Source of the DNA: Sclerotiophoma versabilis
Taxonomy: Eukaryota; Ascomycota; Dothideomycetes; Pleosporales; Didymellaceae
Reading direction: 5' to 3'
DNA: 64,000 bases
NCBI GenBank assembly: GCA_012274445.1
Contig: JAAROD010000049.1
Span: 1,240,001-1,304,000 of the forward strand
Part shown: positions 1 through 11,985 of the stretch, in pieces
How the letters are laid out: every line of letters begins with the position of its first letter
Position numbering within the stretch: position 1 is the first letter of the stretch
Translations under genes and position numbers: made by a program
Notes under the pieces: generated by a model
Databases searched by the model: none
Seen by the model: only the letters and a program-made list of their open reading frames with translations
What the model was told of the DNA's origin: nothing

Positions 1-1007
1 AATGAAAGCTTGGCTGGCCTTTGTATAGCACCTATCGGCACCCGCTCCTAATTCAAGGCTAAGCGCCGTCTGGTCTTTTGATGCTGAAAGGTGTGAACTC
101 GAAATGAAGATGCAAGCAAAAAGCTTGAGACACGAAGATATGCAGTCTGTCATGCGTCATAAGGACGGAGGGATGCTCTAACTTGCAGGCAAAGTGCGCC
201 TGCGTCGAAGTGTAGTGCCGTTGCGCATAGCCACCTGCCCCGTTTCAGAGGGCTGGGGCTGTGCCTGTCGTTGTAGCATCAAGCGCCAAGAACCGGTCAG
301 GCAGATTCATTGTCACTCAAGCTCGCAGCTCCCGTTGCATGCGTGCGCTTGTTTCGATCCCTATTCCACCAGCGTTCGTCGGACCAGCTGGACGACCGTG
401 TTGCTTTTGAATTCGCGAAAAGCGTTTGCTCGACAAACAACCGTCTCAACAACCCCTGCCAGCACATTGGAGATCGTGAGGGGAGTCAGCCTTGAGGTCC
501 CCTAGCCAGCCGCAGCACCGACCATTACACGAGACTCGCGCTGCTCTCGCCTGCCATTCGACCATCTGACGCATTCATTCTGTAACCCGCGCGCGCGTTT
601 CCCGTTTTCCACCTTCGAGGCTTTCGTAAAGTGGTTGACTTCGGGAATCCGACACCGCCTCTACCACTGCAACACTACCCTGCGCAAGGCAGATCGCAGA
701 CGTCAGGCCTTAGACTAGCCTTACTTGTCCTTGACCGTGCATAGGTATTACCTACCTGGGTCGCCTCTTTGTACTCTGTTTGCGCGTTTCGATGCGCTAC
801 TGAACTACCTTCTGTTCTTGTTGTTCGTGGGTTCCTCTGGCCTCTCGCATAATCCCACCACCAGGCAGCACTATGCCTCCTTGACCATCGGGTATCGAAG
901 TCACGTTGTACCCTGATGTGTGCTTGGTTCCGACGATCGCTCACCACTCATCTTTCACCGCCCACCTGTTCAACCTGCAATTCTAGCAGGCTGCCACAGC
1001 CGTATCC
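1..1007. other. Non-coding stretch and probable 5' leader of the C2H2 gene
   Basis: No open frame here looks like a protein: the longest is about 100 codons of Arg/Ser/Cys-rich sequence without a recognisable domain. The last 400 bases are pyrimidine-rich, as fungal leaders often are, and run into the ATG at 1008. I infer promoter plus 5' untranslated region of the next gene. The 3' end of an upstream gene could lie in the first few hundred bases, but I cannot see one. Confidence 0.5.
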
Positions 1008-4000
1008 ATGAACGCGATCGACGCTCACATGCAGCCACAAGATGGCCAGCGGCGTCAGCACCGCCACTTCGAGGATGCGCCTGCCAATGGCTATCCACCT
1101 GTGTCTGGCACTGGAGATTTTGTAATGCCAGACGCGCAAGGTGTATTCACCTTCTCGGCGGAGCCTACAGCCATGGCCTACGACAATTCGACGATGACCC
1201 TCCCATCCTCAGGCACACCGGGTCAAGACCCTGTGTTCGCCCCTAACATTGGATCTTCTTTCGACTCCACCCTCCACCCTGATATGGTCAGTCGCTCATA
1301 CCCTCCACTCAATGCGTACAGTCAGGGGCAGAGCCTATCTCCAGGAACCTACAACAGCATTGGTCAAGCTATCTCGCCGTCGCACTCGGCAGAGCACCTT
1401 AGCCCAGAGCCTGGGTATGCAAGCGACCTCAACCAGCACGATCTAAGCAACTATACCACACCGAGCTTCAACGGCCAATACCTCGATGAGTCGTTTTCGA
1501 GCCTAAACTTCGCTGAAGATTCCACTACCACTACATTCCCTCCTTACCAGGGAGATGTAGACATGTCTCTCTTGACGTCTGGCACCCTGAACACATACAA
1601 TGCCCAAACCCATACGTCAACAGTCAACGGAGGATTCGTCCATCAAACTCAACTGATATCTCCAAGCACAACGAACAACTCCAGTCCTGCAATAGGCAAC
1701 GACAACTTGACGTGTCCAGCGATGCAATCAACTGCAGAAAGCCAGAGCTCCTTGACGCTGCCTAAACCAGCGATCCGCGCGATGAATACCATACCAAGAA
1801 AGCCGCTGCAAAGTCCGCCTCTGACGAACAGTCCTGGACACATGTCCTTGGCCAGCCCCCGTCCGCTTACTCGTCATATGACGAGTCCGATTGTTCGAGT
1901 AGAGAACTACAGCAGCAGAGAAGAATCACCGTCACATTCTGACAACAGTCGTGGCATGAGCAGACGAAGTCTCAGTAGCCGGCGATCTGGCAATCACCTC
2001 TCCCCATACCCACACAACGATTCTTCTTCTGATGAAGACTCGCAAGAACAGGGGTATGTTCATACCGTACACCGAGAAAAAGAACGCAACGAAGACGGCT
2101 CTTGGATCGGCACATGTGGTCAAGGTCAGGCTGGACTGAGTCCTGAGGATCGTCAAGCAATGGGCAATATGATGGTGCCAAGTCTTGACGATATTGCAGA
2201 GCGTAGGGCAAGGATGGAAAAGAAGCTCGAAGTACAAGAGTGGCTTACGAAGAGCGAAGTTGGGAGCGAAGCAGGGGACGTTGGCCCATCGAGTAGCTAC
2301 CTCAAGCCGCACACAGGACGACGACGTGCAAAAAGCCAAAACGATGCTAATCGCCAGGCTATTCAGGGAAGCTTTGGCATTGATGCCCGTACTGACCTCG
2401 ATAATTTCAATCCCAGGTACATCAATGAGCAAAGCGATTACGGCGATGACGATGACGATGACGACGAAGATTATGATTCAGACTCTCCGCCAGCCTCTGT
2501 TAACATGCGCGCAGACCAAGCAGAGGACTCATACTTTCCTGCTACGCATGAGCCTAGTCCGACTACAAATGCGATTGTGCAGCCATGGATGGATGTGCCC
2601 ATTCAGCCACCGACAACAACCAGTTACTATCAACCACCTACTTCAAACGCTGCAATGATGCGCTTTCGGCAACGAGCAAAGGATGTTGAGTCCGCATCGC
2701 TTGCTGCGACCGTTGGATCACGTCGTTTGAGTGAGCCGGATCTTGCCAGCATCCGTGGATCACCAGGTATTGTCCGACTTATAGAGCCTGAGGTCCGTAA
2801 GAGCGATGATAGGCAACGCCGACCAAGCTTCCTGCGTAACATCCGACGTAGCCCAAGCAACCTACTCAAGCGCAAGGGCAGTATGCCAGTACAGCAGTCT
2901 TCAGATATGGGGACCGATCAATCGAAGGATCCTATATTCGAGAAACCAAAGCGCATTGGTAGCTGGGGCCGCCCCAAGTCTCCAAGGGTGAACACCAACC
3001 TCAGCGACAAAAGTAAAGAGGGTACTGCATCAAGCTCTTTAGGCCTATCTGCTGCCTCGGGTCCATGGTACCAAGGCGCTAAAAACGTCATAAAGCGAAG
3101 TCGTAGTCGAAGTGACATTGGCAGAAGCAGAGGCGACTCTGGGAAGTCTTTTGGTCTTGCCGAGCTCATGACACAGCATGGTGGACCGCCAATGCCTATG
3201 CTTGCTTCGCCGCTTGCAGATATGGAATCTACGAAGCAATCTGTGCAGCCAAGTCCTGCTGCAGAGGATGACGATGACGAACAAGAAGCAATTACAATGG
3301 ACCTCAAAGTGCGCACCGATCCTATCATCCCAAACCAAGAAGGATTCAGGACACACGCTCGTCAACTAAATCCCCGTCTAGCTGACTTTATGGTCGAGCG
3401 CGTTGCTCAGGAGCAAATAAGGAGATACAAACGACTGCTTGAATTCCGTGTAAAGCATATCAATGTCGTGCAGAATAGAAATTGTCCGTCAGGGAAGTTC
3501 TGCACAGAGTTAGGGGGAGAAGCCAAGCAGCTCCCACCGAAAGCTGGCAACAAGGACCCTGAAGCGCCTTTCATTGGCTTCCAGATTATGGTTCCCGGCA
3601 AGGATGATGACGATGAAGAACTCCCACCGGAAGGGACGATTGTGGCTGCACAGTTCCCCTCGGGCGTTCCTTTGCCACCTGTCAAACGCCTGCCAGCCGA
3701 ATTTGAATGCCCACTGTGCTTCAGAGTGAAGAAGTTCTACAAGCCATCTGACTGGACCAAGCATGTACATGAAGACGTCCAGCCTTTCACGTGTACTTTC
3801 CCTAACTGCCAGGAGCCAAAGTCTTTCAAGCGAAAAGCTGACTGGGTTCGTCATGAGAATGAGCGCCATCGACAACTTGAGAACTGGACATGCAACATTA
3901 CTGATTGCAATCACACATGCTTCCGCAAGGACAACTTTGTGCAGCATCTCGTCCGAGAACATAAGATCGCTGAACCAAAGCAACGGACTGGGCGGGCGTC

Positions 4001-4852
4001 CAACAAAGATCCATCTGCGAGTAGCGATTCGGGTATGCATTGTAGAAGCGAGCTTGGTGGGCAATTGCTAACATTCTATCAGATGACATCTGGGCTATTG
4101 TCGAAAGATGCCGTCGAGATACCACGAAACAACCCAAAGACGAGCCATGCCGTTTCTGTGGCAACATTTGCAACAGCTGGAAGAAGCTCACTGTTCACTT
4201 AGCGAAGCATATGGAGCAAATCAGCATGCCCATACTTCCGCTAGTCGAACAGAAAGTCCTTAATGCCGACTCTATCATTAGCCCTGTGCAAGAGCTTCCA
4301 GACGCACGCAAACTATCAGCCGCATTCGCTAGGAAGCCCATTGGCGGTAGTCCCTCGCAGAATTCTCCCAGCATGACCTTTGCGCCAGGTATCAACCCCT
4401 TTGATCAAGTTCCGCGAAATAACTCATCCGAGGCGGTGGCCAACGTGATGCATTCATACCCCCCGCCTCAGATGGCCCCGCCCCAGCAGAGTGTGTATAC
4501 AGCTTACACTACAAACAATGTTCATTATTCCACGCAGACCTACCCAGGTCTACAAAATCCGCCAAAATCTCCCCTGGTATTCACCAATGGGTTCAACATG
4601 CAAAGTCCGGCATATCTCAATATGGGCCCCATGTCTACGGTTCAACAACAGGATCAAGCGTTGTTTACAAACTCTCCCACGGAGACAACTGCGTTTCCCA
4701 GCTGCTTTACTCCTGATCAACAGAATGTGACAGGCAGCTTCGACCCAACGATGCAGATGCAGTATCAGCAACGAACGCCCACCGTGGTATACCAGGCTAT
4801 GCAGTATTTGACGGACCAGCATCAACAGAACTATCATTACCAAGGCCAGTGA
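1008..4852 (+). CDS. C2H2 zinc-finger protein, probable transcription factor (1264 aa)
   Basis: Two exons, 1008-4032 and 4083-4852, joined across a 50-bp intron (GT at 4033, GCTAAC branch near 4067, AG at 4082). The intron restores a frame that otherwise stops at 4202 and creates a fourth finger. The first 900 residues are low-complexity, rich in Ser, Pro and Gln, with an Asp run at about residues 480-490 and Arg/Ser-rich patches such as KRSRSRSD. The finger block is near residues 902-1050: CPLC, CTFPNC and CNITDC fingers in exon 1, then CRFCGNIC...HLAKH in exon 2. The last 200 residues are Pro/Gln/Asn-rich, like an activation domain. The layout suggests a nuclear regulator, but no target can be read from the sequence. 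I recognise the style of finger block from other filamentous ascomycetes, not a named gene. Confidence 0.85.
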
Positions 4853-5639
4853 TGCGATGCTAAGAAGGGTACGAAAAAGATCTAGGGAAAACATGCTGCA
4901 ATTTCAGCGTAGTTTATGCTTAACGACATTTGTTTTGTTTTCTTGTCTCGACGATATCCTTGCTGCCTTCAAACGCATATATGACGGACATACTGTCGCT
5001 TGCGCTTAACCCAGTCGTGTATCATAGTAGACACAGTACATAATGACAGACCAACAACGATCAAGCTTCTTACCACCTGCTCAATTGTTTCACCAAGTGC
5101 TCATAACGAAGGCATTACCGCTTGTGTAGAATGTGACGGCTGTGAACCACAACATGCAAGGCGAGCAATGCAGGACTCGATCGCATGCATCAAGAATAGC
5201 AACAGTGGCACCACATCTGAAGAGAAACAGGGAAGAGTCGCGTGCTGGCATGAGTCGCTGTCGTGTTCGAATGCACCCTATCAGGGTCGCAGTTGTGTGC
5301 CCTGTTGAGGTAAGGCATGATGCAGGTCGATATACAGACTCGAGTCTAGTCGGTGAATCAGAGATAGATCTTGACTGCATGTATTTCAGTAAGGCTGAAC
5401 AAAAGCTTGCAGAAAAGTCAGTAACATGCAGACTCTCACTCCATGACCAGGCGTCTAGTCTGATTGAGTTGAGCAGACCGTCAACAACCGCTACGCTGCA
5501 GCATCAGCATGTGCATTAAGATCGCCCTTCTCGAATAACTCAGGTTGCTTCCGCGGATTTTCCCTTTGCGATAAGGTGGGATGGCATTGTGCGCAGAATC
5601 AATCCTACGCTGTCATCGTTGGTGTGACTTCACATGTCG

Positions 5640-5658
5640 GTCGGTCGGCCGGACCGAC
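5640..5658. repeat. Perfect 7-bp inverted repeat with 5-nt spacer
   Basis: GTCGGTC (5640-5646) is followed after GGCCG by its reverse complement GACCGAC (5652-5658), inside a locally GC-rich patch. It could be a dimeric regulator site or simply chance in GC-rich DNA. No function is assigned. Confidence 0.4.
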
Positions 5659-7737
5659 GGGCGGCTGGAGACGGTGGACGGGATGACGCAGTCACGCAGG
5701 TTGAGGACTTGGTTCTTGGGCTTTGCGCTGTTCAAGTACCCCGTCCAGCACGTCAAGAGTCAAGATAAGAGGTTGTCGGATTTTGCACAACAAGCTTGAC
5801 CGAGCTGAGACAAGCTGTCTGAACAAAGCGTCTTGATCTGATCTGCAACCACGAGCACGCTCCATCCATGTGCACGCTGGCCCCAGCATGACGATCAAAA
5901 GCTTTGACGCTTAGGCGCGGGATAAGCTGCGTGGCATCGTGCTGACGTTGTATGCTTCTGAGACGCAGACGAGACAGCTGCTGACCCAATCGTGGCCAGA
6001 TGGCAGCATCGCAGCTCGATAGCGGGCGCGAAACACAGCAGCAGCGCGAGGCGGCGCATCTGGACTTTGCAGAGTTCATGGCAAAGCCGCGGGGCAAGAC
6101 TTGGGCAGTTATGAACCGTTGGAAGGATTATGGTATGACATGCAGAGGTAGGCTTTGGGGTGGTGAGATGGCAGCATACGCGTTGTGCAACTGTAACTAG
6201 TGCGCGACTGTCTGACCCGAGTGACAGCAATGGGCAGCACTGTCTGCTGTCTGTTGTTGAGGCTTGCGGTTTCGGAGCACGGGTTCATCAAGAAGCTTGG
6301 GCGCGCAGTGCAAAGCTGGGGGGCGCCGTAATTTCGGGCGGGCAGCGAATCGGCCGCAGGAAGACACAGCGAGTTGAGCGTTGTGGGATCATGTTGGCTA
6401 GGCGCGCGGGATTTTCGGCGAGGTGCGACTGTGATTTGCCTGTGGGATGTGCATTTTATTCTGCGCCGGAGCAGCGCAAGGCCTCGCGGGCTGGAGAGTG
6501 ACGAGCAGCACGTTCGCTTGCACCTGCCAGGGAACTCGATTGCATTGCGTAGCCCGGGCTGACCGCTCTGTTGCTGCCCGCTTCTGAACCGGGCCATGAC
6601 GTCCGCCGGCTCTCCCTTGTCGGCGAGAAGCATCAGGGTGGCTTCAACCCGACTGACGTGCTCGTGAAGCTGCATCGCGAAGAGGTCGCAATGGAACATG
6701 GAAGCACACTCGCCGGAGTGATGTGCAGCATGGTCGCGCACAACCGATCCCAGCACTGAGCAGCTGGGGCGTTGCGAAAGGCACGCCCGTGGCTGACATG
6801 TCATTGGCAGGCATCCCTGTCGGCAGGCCGCGCCTTCCGCGAATAGAAGAACCCCGCCCGTCGCCCTTTCCCTCTCGCGCCCAACCACAGCTTCTCCTTC
6901 CCTCTTCTCCAATCATCCTGCACCACCACGACTAGCCATCGCATCAACCAGAATCACGAGTCTTGCGCTACAACGCGCTCGTGGTCACAACACGTCAAAC
7001 CGCCCCGGGTACCTTTGTGTATCTGCTCGGCGCTTCCACACGACGTGCTGCCCAGCGCAGATTTGGTACTTGCAGGTAGAGGCACGCGTCGGTAAGACCA
7101 GAGCTGCGTCCTGCCGCCCTCAGCCAGTCAACGCGAGTCGCGCTCCTCACCACCACAAAATCTCGTGACTGAACTTCGCTGCGGCCTGCTGCATCCGTAA
7201 GTCCACCACGCCCATCTGCTTGGTATTCCTCGCCGTCGATTGATGCTGTCGCGACGCGTCGCCATGTTCTTTCTGCACTGTTCCTGCGCGACGTTTGCAG
7301 CGCTGCCCATCCAGCTCGTCCTCGGAGCTGTCATGTTGGCCCCAGCGCTGTATACCGTCGCGCCTTCCCGGCCTGCCATGCGCTCTTGCTAACAACGCCC
7401 CACCAGACACAGGGAACACACGGCTCATTAACGCTGCTCAGCTCTGTATCGCGCACTCTGCGAGCTACTTGGACTGAGCTTGCCGTTGCCAACATCACCT
7501 GCGCACTGCATCATATATCTCTGCGCAGTTGCTGGTCGCCCTAAGAAGCACTGATTTCTGGAGCCATCCGAGCACGATCTAGCAACACCGCTACCACGCC
7601 TACCACGCCAGCCAGCGTCACCCTGCCGGCGCAGCAATCGACCAGGCGTGCATTTGCGACGTGCATGTGCCGCGCTGATTAAAGTCGGTAAGTGTCTTCA
7701 TGGGCGTGCATGAACCTGCATTGCCAACGCATCACCT

Positions 7738-7988
7738 CCAATCGCCCGCCCGCCAACACAGGCCTCCCCTCGACCTCCTCCAATTGCTCGAGTATCTGTG
7801 CCTCGGACTAGCTGACCATTACTCTTAACAGTGTAGACATCTTTCCGCACTCTCTTTTGACTGGGTGAAGCTCTGAACCGGACTCTTCCCCACACGGAGC
7901 GGGCCTTGAGATTGCGCGTTCTTACCATCGCCGCTCCACTCTGCCCTCTGTGCGAGTGCACCGCCTCAGATCTGACTCGGCACCCAAT
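7738..7988 (+). promoter_or_regulatory. Three CCAAT pentamers upstream of hapB
   Basis: CCAAT occurs on the plus strand at 7738-7742, 7780-7784 and 7984-7988, 615-865 bp before the hapB start codon. A reverse-orientation copy (ATTGG, 8275-8279) lies inside the presumed leader intron. CCAAT is the core recognised by the Hap complex of which HapB is a subunit, and autoregulation of hapB has been described in Aspergillus. Whether these copies are bound here is inference: a pentamer is expected by chance about once per kilobase on both strands. Confidence 0.35.
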
Positions 7989-8244
7989 CGCCATCATTGC
8001 GCCTCAAGACCTGCGCTGAGACTACAACCGTGCGGGTCTCAAGCACTTCGCCTCATAAGCGTGGCCATTGACAACGCATCAAGCATCGGCTCTGCCGCGA
8101 CGTGACCAGCTTGTACTGCGCGCCTAGAAACACGCTTCCCGCTCTCGATCAGCAAACAAGAGCATCTATCGCAGTAGCTTTCACCACTTAGCCTACTGTC
8201 AAATCAGCCACCGAGTATATCGACCAAGCCAGAATCAATCCTTC

Positions 8245-8302
8245 GTAAGCCTCCACACGCTCACAACACGCGTCATTGGTCGCGTACTAATTTCGGTCCC
8301 AG
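8245..8302 (+). other. Probable 5'-UTR intron of hapB (58 bp)
   Basis: GTAAGC at 8245, TACTAAT-like branch sequence at about 8285-8291 and CAG ending at 8302 match the splice signals of the coding introns in this window in order, spacing and length. No coding frame runs across it, so it would be a leader intron 300 bp before the hapB ATG. Confidence 0.5.
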
Positions 8303-8602
8303 CTCTAGGCTACCACTCCCCAACCAGCCTTCATACAGCTATTATCTAAATCGCGTCCCTGCGCGCTCACCATACACCCTTCTACGAATCACACGAGACC
8401 TTGTCCCAGGCAACGCATAGCACGAGCACCCGCAATTGAGGCGCGTTCCATATACAACCAAGGCTTCCACAAGGATTAAGTACCCTGCGTCTGTGTCAGC
8501 TAGTGGCGTATTCGCGGTAATACTCACAACAACATCGCCTCGAAGTCGCGCGCGTCGAGCTTGCCTTGTAGACCCACAACACCCATATCAAATATTCCTA
8601 TC

Positions 8603-9682
8603 ATGACCGACTACGCGCAGTACCAACAGCCCCACCATGGGCATGCGCCCGGGCATATCCAGCCCTACGGTGGAGCTCAGAATCCCGCTGCCGGCAACCC
8701 ATCGATAACCTCACCCACACAACAGCAACAGATGCATTCATACCAACAGACATCGCCAATTCTCCCCTCGCAAGGGTACGGTCAAGCTGGCGCACAACAC
8801 CAGCAACACCCTCAGCAAATGGGGTATGCGCAGCAAGGCTACATGTCCGGCATGCCTCAAGCGTACGGCATGTCGCCAACACAAGCCGCAGCCATGGCCA
8901 CAGCTGCTGCTGCAGGTCCAGCGGGGGCCTACGGATATGATCAGAATGCTATGCATGGACAACTCGCGCAAGACCCCAGAGCATCGCCGCGCATGTCAGG
9001 GGGACAATTGAAGCCAGATGGACGCGCCGCCCCGCGGTCGCCCACCGCTGTTTCAGCTGGTATGGCTGGACCTCTCGCACCCCAGGTTCAAATGACGCCC
9101 GGTCAAATGCAACAGCGCAGAATGAGCACTCAGATCAGCAGCCCTGCGATGCAGCAACCTCAGCCTGTGATGAATCACGTAGGACCACGTTCGTCCATCT
9201 CAGTCCCACCCCAGATGGCACCACCACCACAACATCAGCAGTCGCCCGAGCTTGTAGCTGGAGCACAGGCCGAGGAAGCCCCGCTCTACGTGAATGCCAA
9301 ACAGTTCCACCGTATCCTCAAGCGCAGACTTGCAAGACAGAAATTGGAGGACGCCCTCCGTCTTACCTCTAAGGGTCGCAAGCCATACCTGCACGAATCG
9401 AGACACAATCATGCCATGCGCCGCCCGCGTGGACCTGGTGGTCGATTCTTGACTGCTGAAGAGGTTGCTGCTATGGATGCACAACAAGCTAAAGATGGTG
9501 AACACGATAACAAAGAGAACAGCGCTGCTGTGCCCGTTCCCAAGGCCAAGAGTGCAGGGCCCAAGCGCAAGGCTTCTCAGACTCAGCTGAAGGCTGGTCC
9601 ACCTAAGAAGACCAAAGCGCAGCAGAGCATCAGCGAGGAGGATGAGGATGAGGAAGAGGATGATCCTGAGGATGACGGTTAG
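8603..9682 (+). CDS. hapB: CCAAT-binding complex subunit HapB (Hap2/NF-YA), 359 aa
   Basis: Sequence-specific subunit of the heterotrimeric CCAAT-binding factor (Hap2/3/5), acting in the nucleus. The NF-YA core is clear. The subunit-association helix starts at residue 229 ([20 protein letters not shown]), a linker follows, and the DNA-binding motif is at 264-282 ([19 protein letters not shown]). The N-terminal 220 residues are Gln/Pro/Ala-rich, as in fungal HapB. The C-terminus carries basic patches (GPKRK, PPKKTK) and an acidic tail. I chose the ATG at 8603, which has A at -3. The frame is open upstream to 8561, but that codon is TTG. There is no coding intron. The length is close to the Aspergillus protein. 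The gene sits alone after a long leader, which suggests post-transcriptional or autoregulatory control. Confidence 0.95.
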   Translation: MTDYAQYQQPHHGHAPGHIQPYGGAQNPAAGNPSITSPTQQQQMHSYQQTSPILPSQGYGQAGAQHQQHPQQMGYAQQGYMSGMPQAYGMSPTQAAAMATAAAAGPAGAYGYDQNAMHGQLAQDPRASPRMSGGQLKPDGRAAPRSPTAVSAGMAGPLAPQVQMTPGQMQQRRMSTQISSPAMQQPQPVMNHVGPRSSISVPPQMAPPPQHQQSPELVAGAQAEEAPLYVNAKQFHRILKRRLARQKLEDALRLTSKGRKPYLHESRHNHAMRRPRGPGGRFLTAEEVAAMDAQQAKDGEHDNKENSAAVPVPKAKSAGPKRKASQTQLKAGPPKKTKAQQSISEEDEDEEEDDPEDDG

Positions 9683-11211
9683 ATGCCTTATTCGTCTCCT
9701 CCAGAATCACTTAGTGGATGCTTCGACCTCTAAACCTTTTAATCTCGACTTTACACTTCTCGACAACCCCACCTTCTTGACGATTTACGACAGCGAGTCT
9801 TTCGGGTCAACGGTTGGCTTTTGCATGTTACCCATATTTTGCGCCTCGATACACCACCCTTCACCCCCAAATTGCCTTAGCAACAGATCACCCTCTTTCG
9901 AGCGGCTCGGAATATACACACATGTTGGGTTGGTCAGGTATGGTGCACTTATCTTGTACGGATGGACTGATTGGCTATTGTGCTTTCTGCTTGTTGTATT
10001 CCCCTCGTGTTGCTTTCTGTGTTTTACTCTTTCCCCATACCCCTATACCCCACATTCGTTCAGGAGCTGAATCGGGAGCACCCGCGGGAAACTGGTGCAA
10101 GTGGTTATGGATATAGAGAGGATTAGTCTTCAAGGACGAAAATGGATACCATATTCGAGAATGGTTTTGTGTATCTGCATTGCTTGACTGTCGTTATCGG
10201 CCTCGAACCTAAGTTTGCGAAATATCACCATGAGCGTGGTTACTGGTTGGCAAGGGTAATTTGAAGCAACAAACACAGCCCAAGAAGTCTGTAAGTGGCC
10301 TGATGCTTACAGGCGTGAAACATGATCTAAAGCTGTAGCTGTATTGGTGTTTGGTTCGCAGATCAAACTTTGCAACAGGAGATTGCGAAAACAACCTTTA
10401 TTCGAACCCTTGGTGATTTTCTCAAGATGTTTGCTGCCGAAATACAGTTAGACCCTTGAAATTGAGATTACAACACCGAGGTCGACATCTTCCGCCTTTG
10501 CAACTAAAGTCCTTGGAGAGGCCTATAGAGAGCGCGAACACAAGCGATGGGGGAGATAGAAATACAGCAGCTGGGGGAACAGATGAACGGACCTGAAAAC
10601 ACAGCATTGGATGAGCTCCATGAGTTGAAGTCATGTGGTACACAAACAGTGCTTTCCAAAATTTGGACAATGGCTACATGAATTCATCGAACCTATGGGC
10701 AGCGGTTCATGGTATCATTGTTTTTCTTTCTTCCAATCGTTTTCCTTCTCGCTGGGCTGTTTGTATGAACGCATTCTAGTGATTTTCAAGATGCCCGTGT
10801 CCATCATGCTTCTTGTCAGTTGTCTTGAGATATTCTGGAGTCTTGTTTCTTATGAATCCGTCGAGGTTTGGTGGGAAACAGAAGCTCGATTAAGTTCCCG
10901 CCGATAATGTTACTCATCGCTTTAGGGCGTTAGTGGAGGTAAGTCTAATCAAGGTTGACTATGACGAAAAGTTGAAGTACATGGAATCGACTCGTGGAGG
11001 TGGCTAACTATACAATATCTTCCACTGTCTCTTCTGTATCCTCTGCACTAATCTCGAGGGTGTAATCTGTGGTAAAAACAAGGAACTCGCGAACCTCCCT
11101 TATAATCGCTAACCCTGAAGGCACCCAATATCTTCTCATTTGGTAGAATGTGTCACAGGTTTGGAGTTTTCTGATGTTCCTTCAGTCCTCCATCTGCCAT
11201 AGACGTCAATA
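9683..11211. other. Intergenic DNA downstream of hapB
   Basis: The first few hundred bases are T-rich and likely the hapB 3' UTR. No open frame over 150 codons and no recognisable domain is present. I see nothing else here. Confidence 0.5.
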
Positions 11212-11985
11212 TCAAATCTGCCTCTCGATCATCGTCATGTGCTCTGCCCATGGCGTAACACTCAAACATTCGCACACGATCTTGTCGCAGCCACCGCATT
11301 TTCTGAAACATTTGGACGAATTGAAGACAATATCAAGATCTTGGTCGATCATAATTCGTCGGCTAAGCAAGGCCCAAATAGCCTGAAAAACAGCTTGCTC
11401 TTCCGAATCAAGGAAAGAAATACACCCCTCAATAATTACTCGCGCCAGCCGTTTCCTGTTGCGGAGTAGATACACCAAACAAAAAAGATTGTCCGAAGGA
11501 GTAAATGACCCATCCACAAACGCCATATCCCCAAGGCGCAAGCAAATCGTGATAGCCCTCAGATCCCCCAGAGGATTAGATCGGCCAAACATTCGAAGAA
11601 GAGACGCAGAATCTCCCTCAATGTTTTTAAAAATAGGGTTGAAGTCCATGGTTTCTTCGTGTATTTGCTGGCAGGTGTGATGGAGACTGGTAATCTGGTA
11701 ATGAGAATGAAGCTTCTTTAGCTGTCCCTCGTCTGACTCAGGGTTTTCGGCATCAATCCAAATCTCGGGCGTCGTGTAGCAGCTGTGCGCGTATGAGATG
11801 GCCAAGCGGTCTCCAAAAGTGTAATCGTACGCCATGTAGCGTATCTCAAGTGGCAGTCCAAGGAACGATGACGGTTGCCAATTCCGCCATGAGCTGTGTT
11901 CGGTTAGGATGAGTATAAAGTCACGAAGGTGAAAGGTGTGTTACTTGTACTCTGTGTTGAACCTGTGGAGATCTTCAAAAGACAT
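11212..11985 (-). CDS. F-box-like/2EXR-type small protein of unknown function (240 aa)
   Basis: Two exons on the minus strand: 11985-11945 (starting MSFEDLHRFN) and 11893-11212, separated by a 51-bp intron (GTAACA...CCTAACC...ACAG). Adding exon 1 places FLGLPLEIRYMAYDYTF at about residues 21-37. This is the Leu-Pro-x-Glu-Ile-Arg-x-x-Ile/Met-Tyr signature of a large fungal family of small F-box-like or 2EXR-type proteins. A second family hallmark, SLHHTCQQIHEETM, follows near residue 87. A possible CxxCGGCDKxVC cluster lies near the C-terminus. Function is unknown for nearly all members; many occur in variable, gene-poor regions, as here. Without exon 1 the protein would start at 11835 inside the signature, so the two-exon model is preferred. 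Confidence 0.7.

Larger units (their letters stand above)
4853..8602. other. Long non-coding interval: C2H2 3' UTR, intergenic DNA and long hapB leader
   Basis: This 3.7 kb stretch lacks a convincing gene. The longest open frame (6109-6912, minus strand, 267 codons) is Arg/Cys/Ser-rich with no domain. From about 6900 to 8600 the plus strand is C/T-rich with few G runs, typical of a long fungal leader, and it holds an intron-like sequence at 8245-8302. I infer the hapB promoter plus leader occupy the right half and the C2H2 3' UTR the first few hundred bases. Confidence 0.5.

Noticed and set aside
6109..6912. 267-codon open frame, minus strand, upstream of hapB
   Set aside because: Arg/Cys/Ser-rich, no domain, other frames equally open; looks like chance in GC-rich DNA.
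8561..8602. N-terminal extension of HapB
   Set aside because: The frame begins at TTG. The first ATG is 8603, in good context and at the position expected for HapB.
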